From Sceloporus undulatus (taxonomy: Eukaryota > Chordata > Lepidosauria > Squamata > Phrynosomatidae): DNA of 64,000 nt. Shown piece after piece: positions 63,346 to 64,000 of this stretch (position 1 is its first letter; every line of letters starts with the position of its first letter). Made by a program: the position numbers and the translations under genes. Under the pieces are notes generated by a model, which had not been told where the DNA came from, did not search any database, and was given only the letters and a program-made list of their open reading frames with translations. The DNA is taken from assembly GCF_019175285.1 (NCBI RefSeq), contig NC_056528.1, positions 20,957,066 through 21,021,065 on the forward strand, read 5' to 3'.

Positions 63346-64000
63346 CTCAGGTTCAAAGTGCCACAGAGAAATCACAACCGGACAAATTCTGGTGTGTTTT
63401 TTTTTTCTTTCAGAAAGAAGAAGAATTTTTAAAGCTTGAACAACATTGGCCGCATTAACACTTTGTTTCATGCAGAGAAAACTTTGGGTACTGGATTATT
63501 TCATCATTCATCTTTTACAGCAGAGACAGAATGACAAAATTAACAAGAGGGCAAAAGAAACATAAAAGATACACACACAGAGAGAGGACAGCATTTCAAA
63601 ATCCCACAAGGCAAGGCAGATGTACCAGAGAATTCATAAGGCCTAGCAGAAGGAATGCTGTGATCAATAGGCTTCAAGTTGGCCTTCCGCGAGGGAATGG
63701 ATGAAAGAGCCAAAAGACAAAGAGACAACGACAATAAGGGGATCCATGTTTACCCCCTTCTACTTCAGCCAGGCAGCAAAGCTGCACATTCATAATTTGG
63801 TGTGTGTGTGTGTGTATGGTTATTATTATTTTTGGCTTAATTTCTACTGTGGGTGAAAACACCTCAGCAGCAGTCATCCATGTAAACTTTACAGTCTGCG
63901 ATCCCACTTCCCCCCCTTTCTAACACACAAGACTTAAAAATACAGCAGCAACATTGAAACAGCAAATAAATAGGTACCGATAATTTAGAGGTCTTTCTTT
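63346..64000. other. Unassigned end of window
   Basis: A T run at about 63400 and a (GT)n run at about 63800-63816 are the only notable features; no gene is seen. Confidence 0.4.

Overview
The window is a piece of a vertebrate chromosome, almost certainly from a squamate reptile and probably an iguanian lizard. Three conserved vertebrate genes with ordinary GT-AG introns can be read exon by exon. The DNA between and inside them carries typical lizard repeats: CR1 LINEs, Bov-B LINE pieces, tRNA-derived SINEs with a Bov-B-like tail (Sauria SINE type), an L1 fragment, DIRS-type fossils, and many short palindromic and mariner/Tigger-like non-autonomous DNA transposons.

Layout. 1-1052 is upstream or intronic sequence of ZER1. 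1053-16745 holds all 15 coding exons of ZER1 (+), predicted 764 aa, the Gly/N-degron substrate receptor of a CUL2 ubiquitin ligase. 16746 to about 22250 is ZER1 3' UTR and intergenic repeats. A DIRS-type fossil (22345-23260) lies just before the CpG-rich promoter of ZDHHC12. ZDHHC12 (+, 23787-28158, five coding exons, 269 aa) is a DHHC palmitoyltransferase; its first intron holds a polypurine tract of about 480 bp and its fourth a large CR1 insertion. 28670-38640 is repeat-rich and has no recognisable gene, although PKN3 occupies this interval in mammals. SET (-, start codon at 45400, stop at 39599, eight coding exons, 277 aa) is a histone chaperone and PP2A inhibitor. Its CpG-island promoter, to about 46510, carries about ten NRF1-like sites. 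From 46510 to 64000 I see no gene, only repeats, an assembly gap at 48778-48787, a palindrome-bearing tandem repeat (49913-50500), more DIRS-type fossils, and a strong hairpin (55648-55828).

The gene order ZER1-ZDHHC12-(PKN3 absent)-SET matches human 9q34 in inverted orientation. The three genes are syntenic neighbours, not members of one pathway. I found no clearly undescribed biological system. The observations most worth checking are the repeated NRF1-site promoter of SET, the missing PKN3, the palindromic tandem repeat and the two near-perfect foldback elements. All family names rest on recall and reading, not on a database search.
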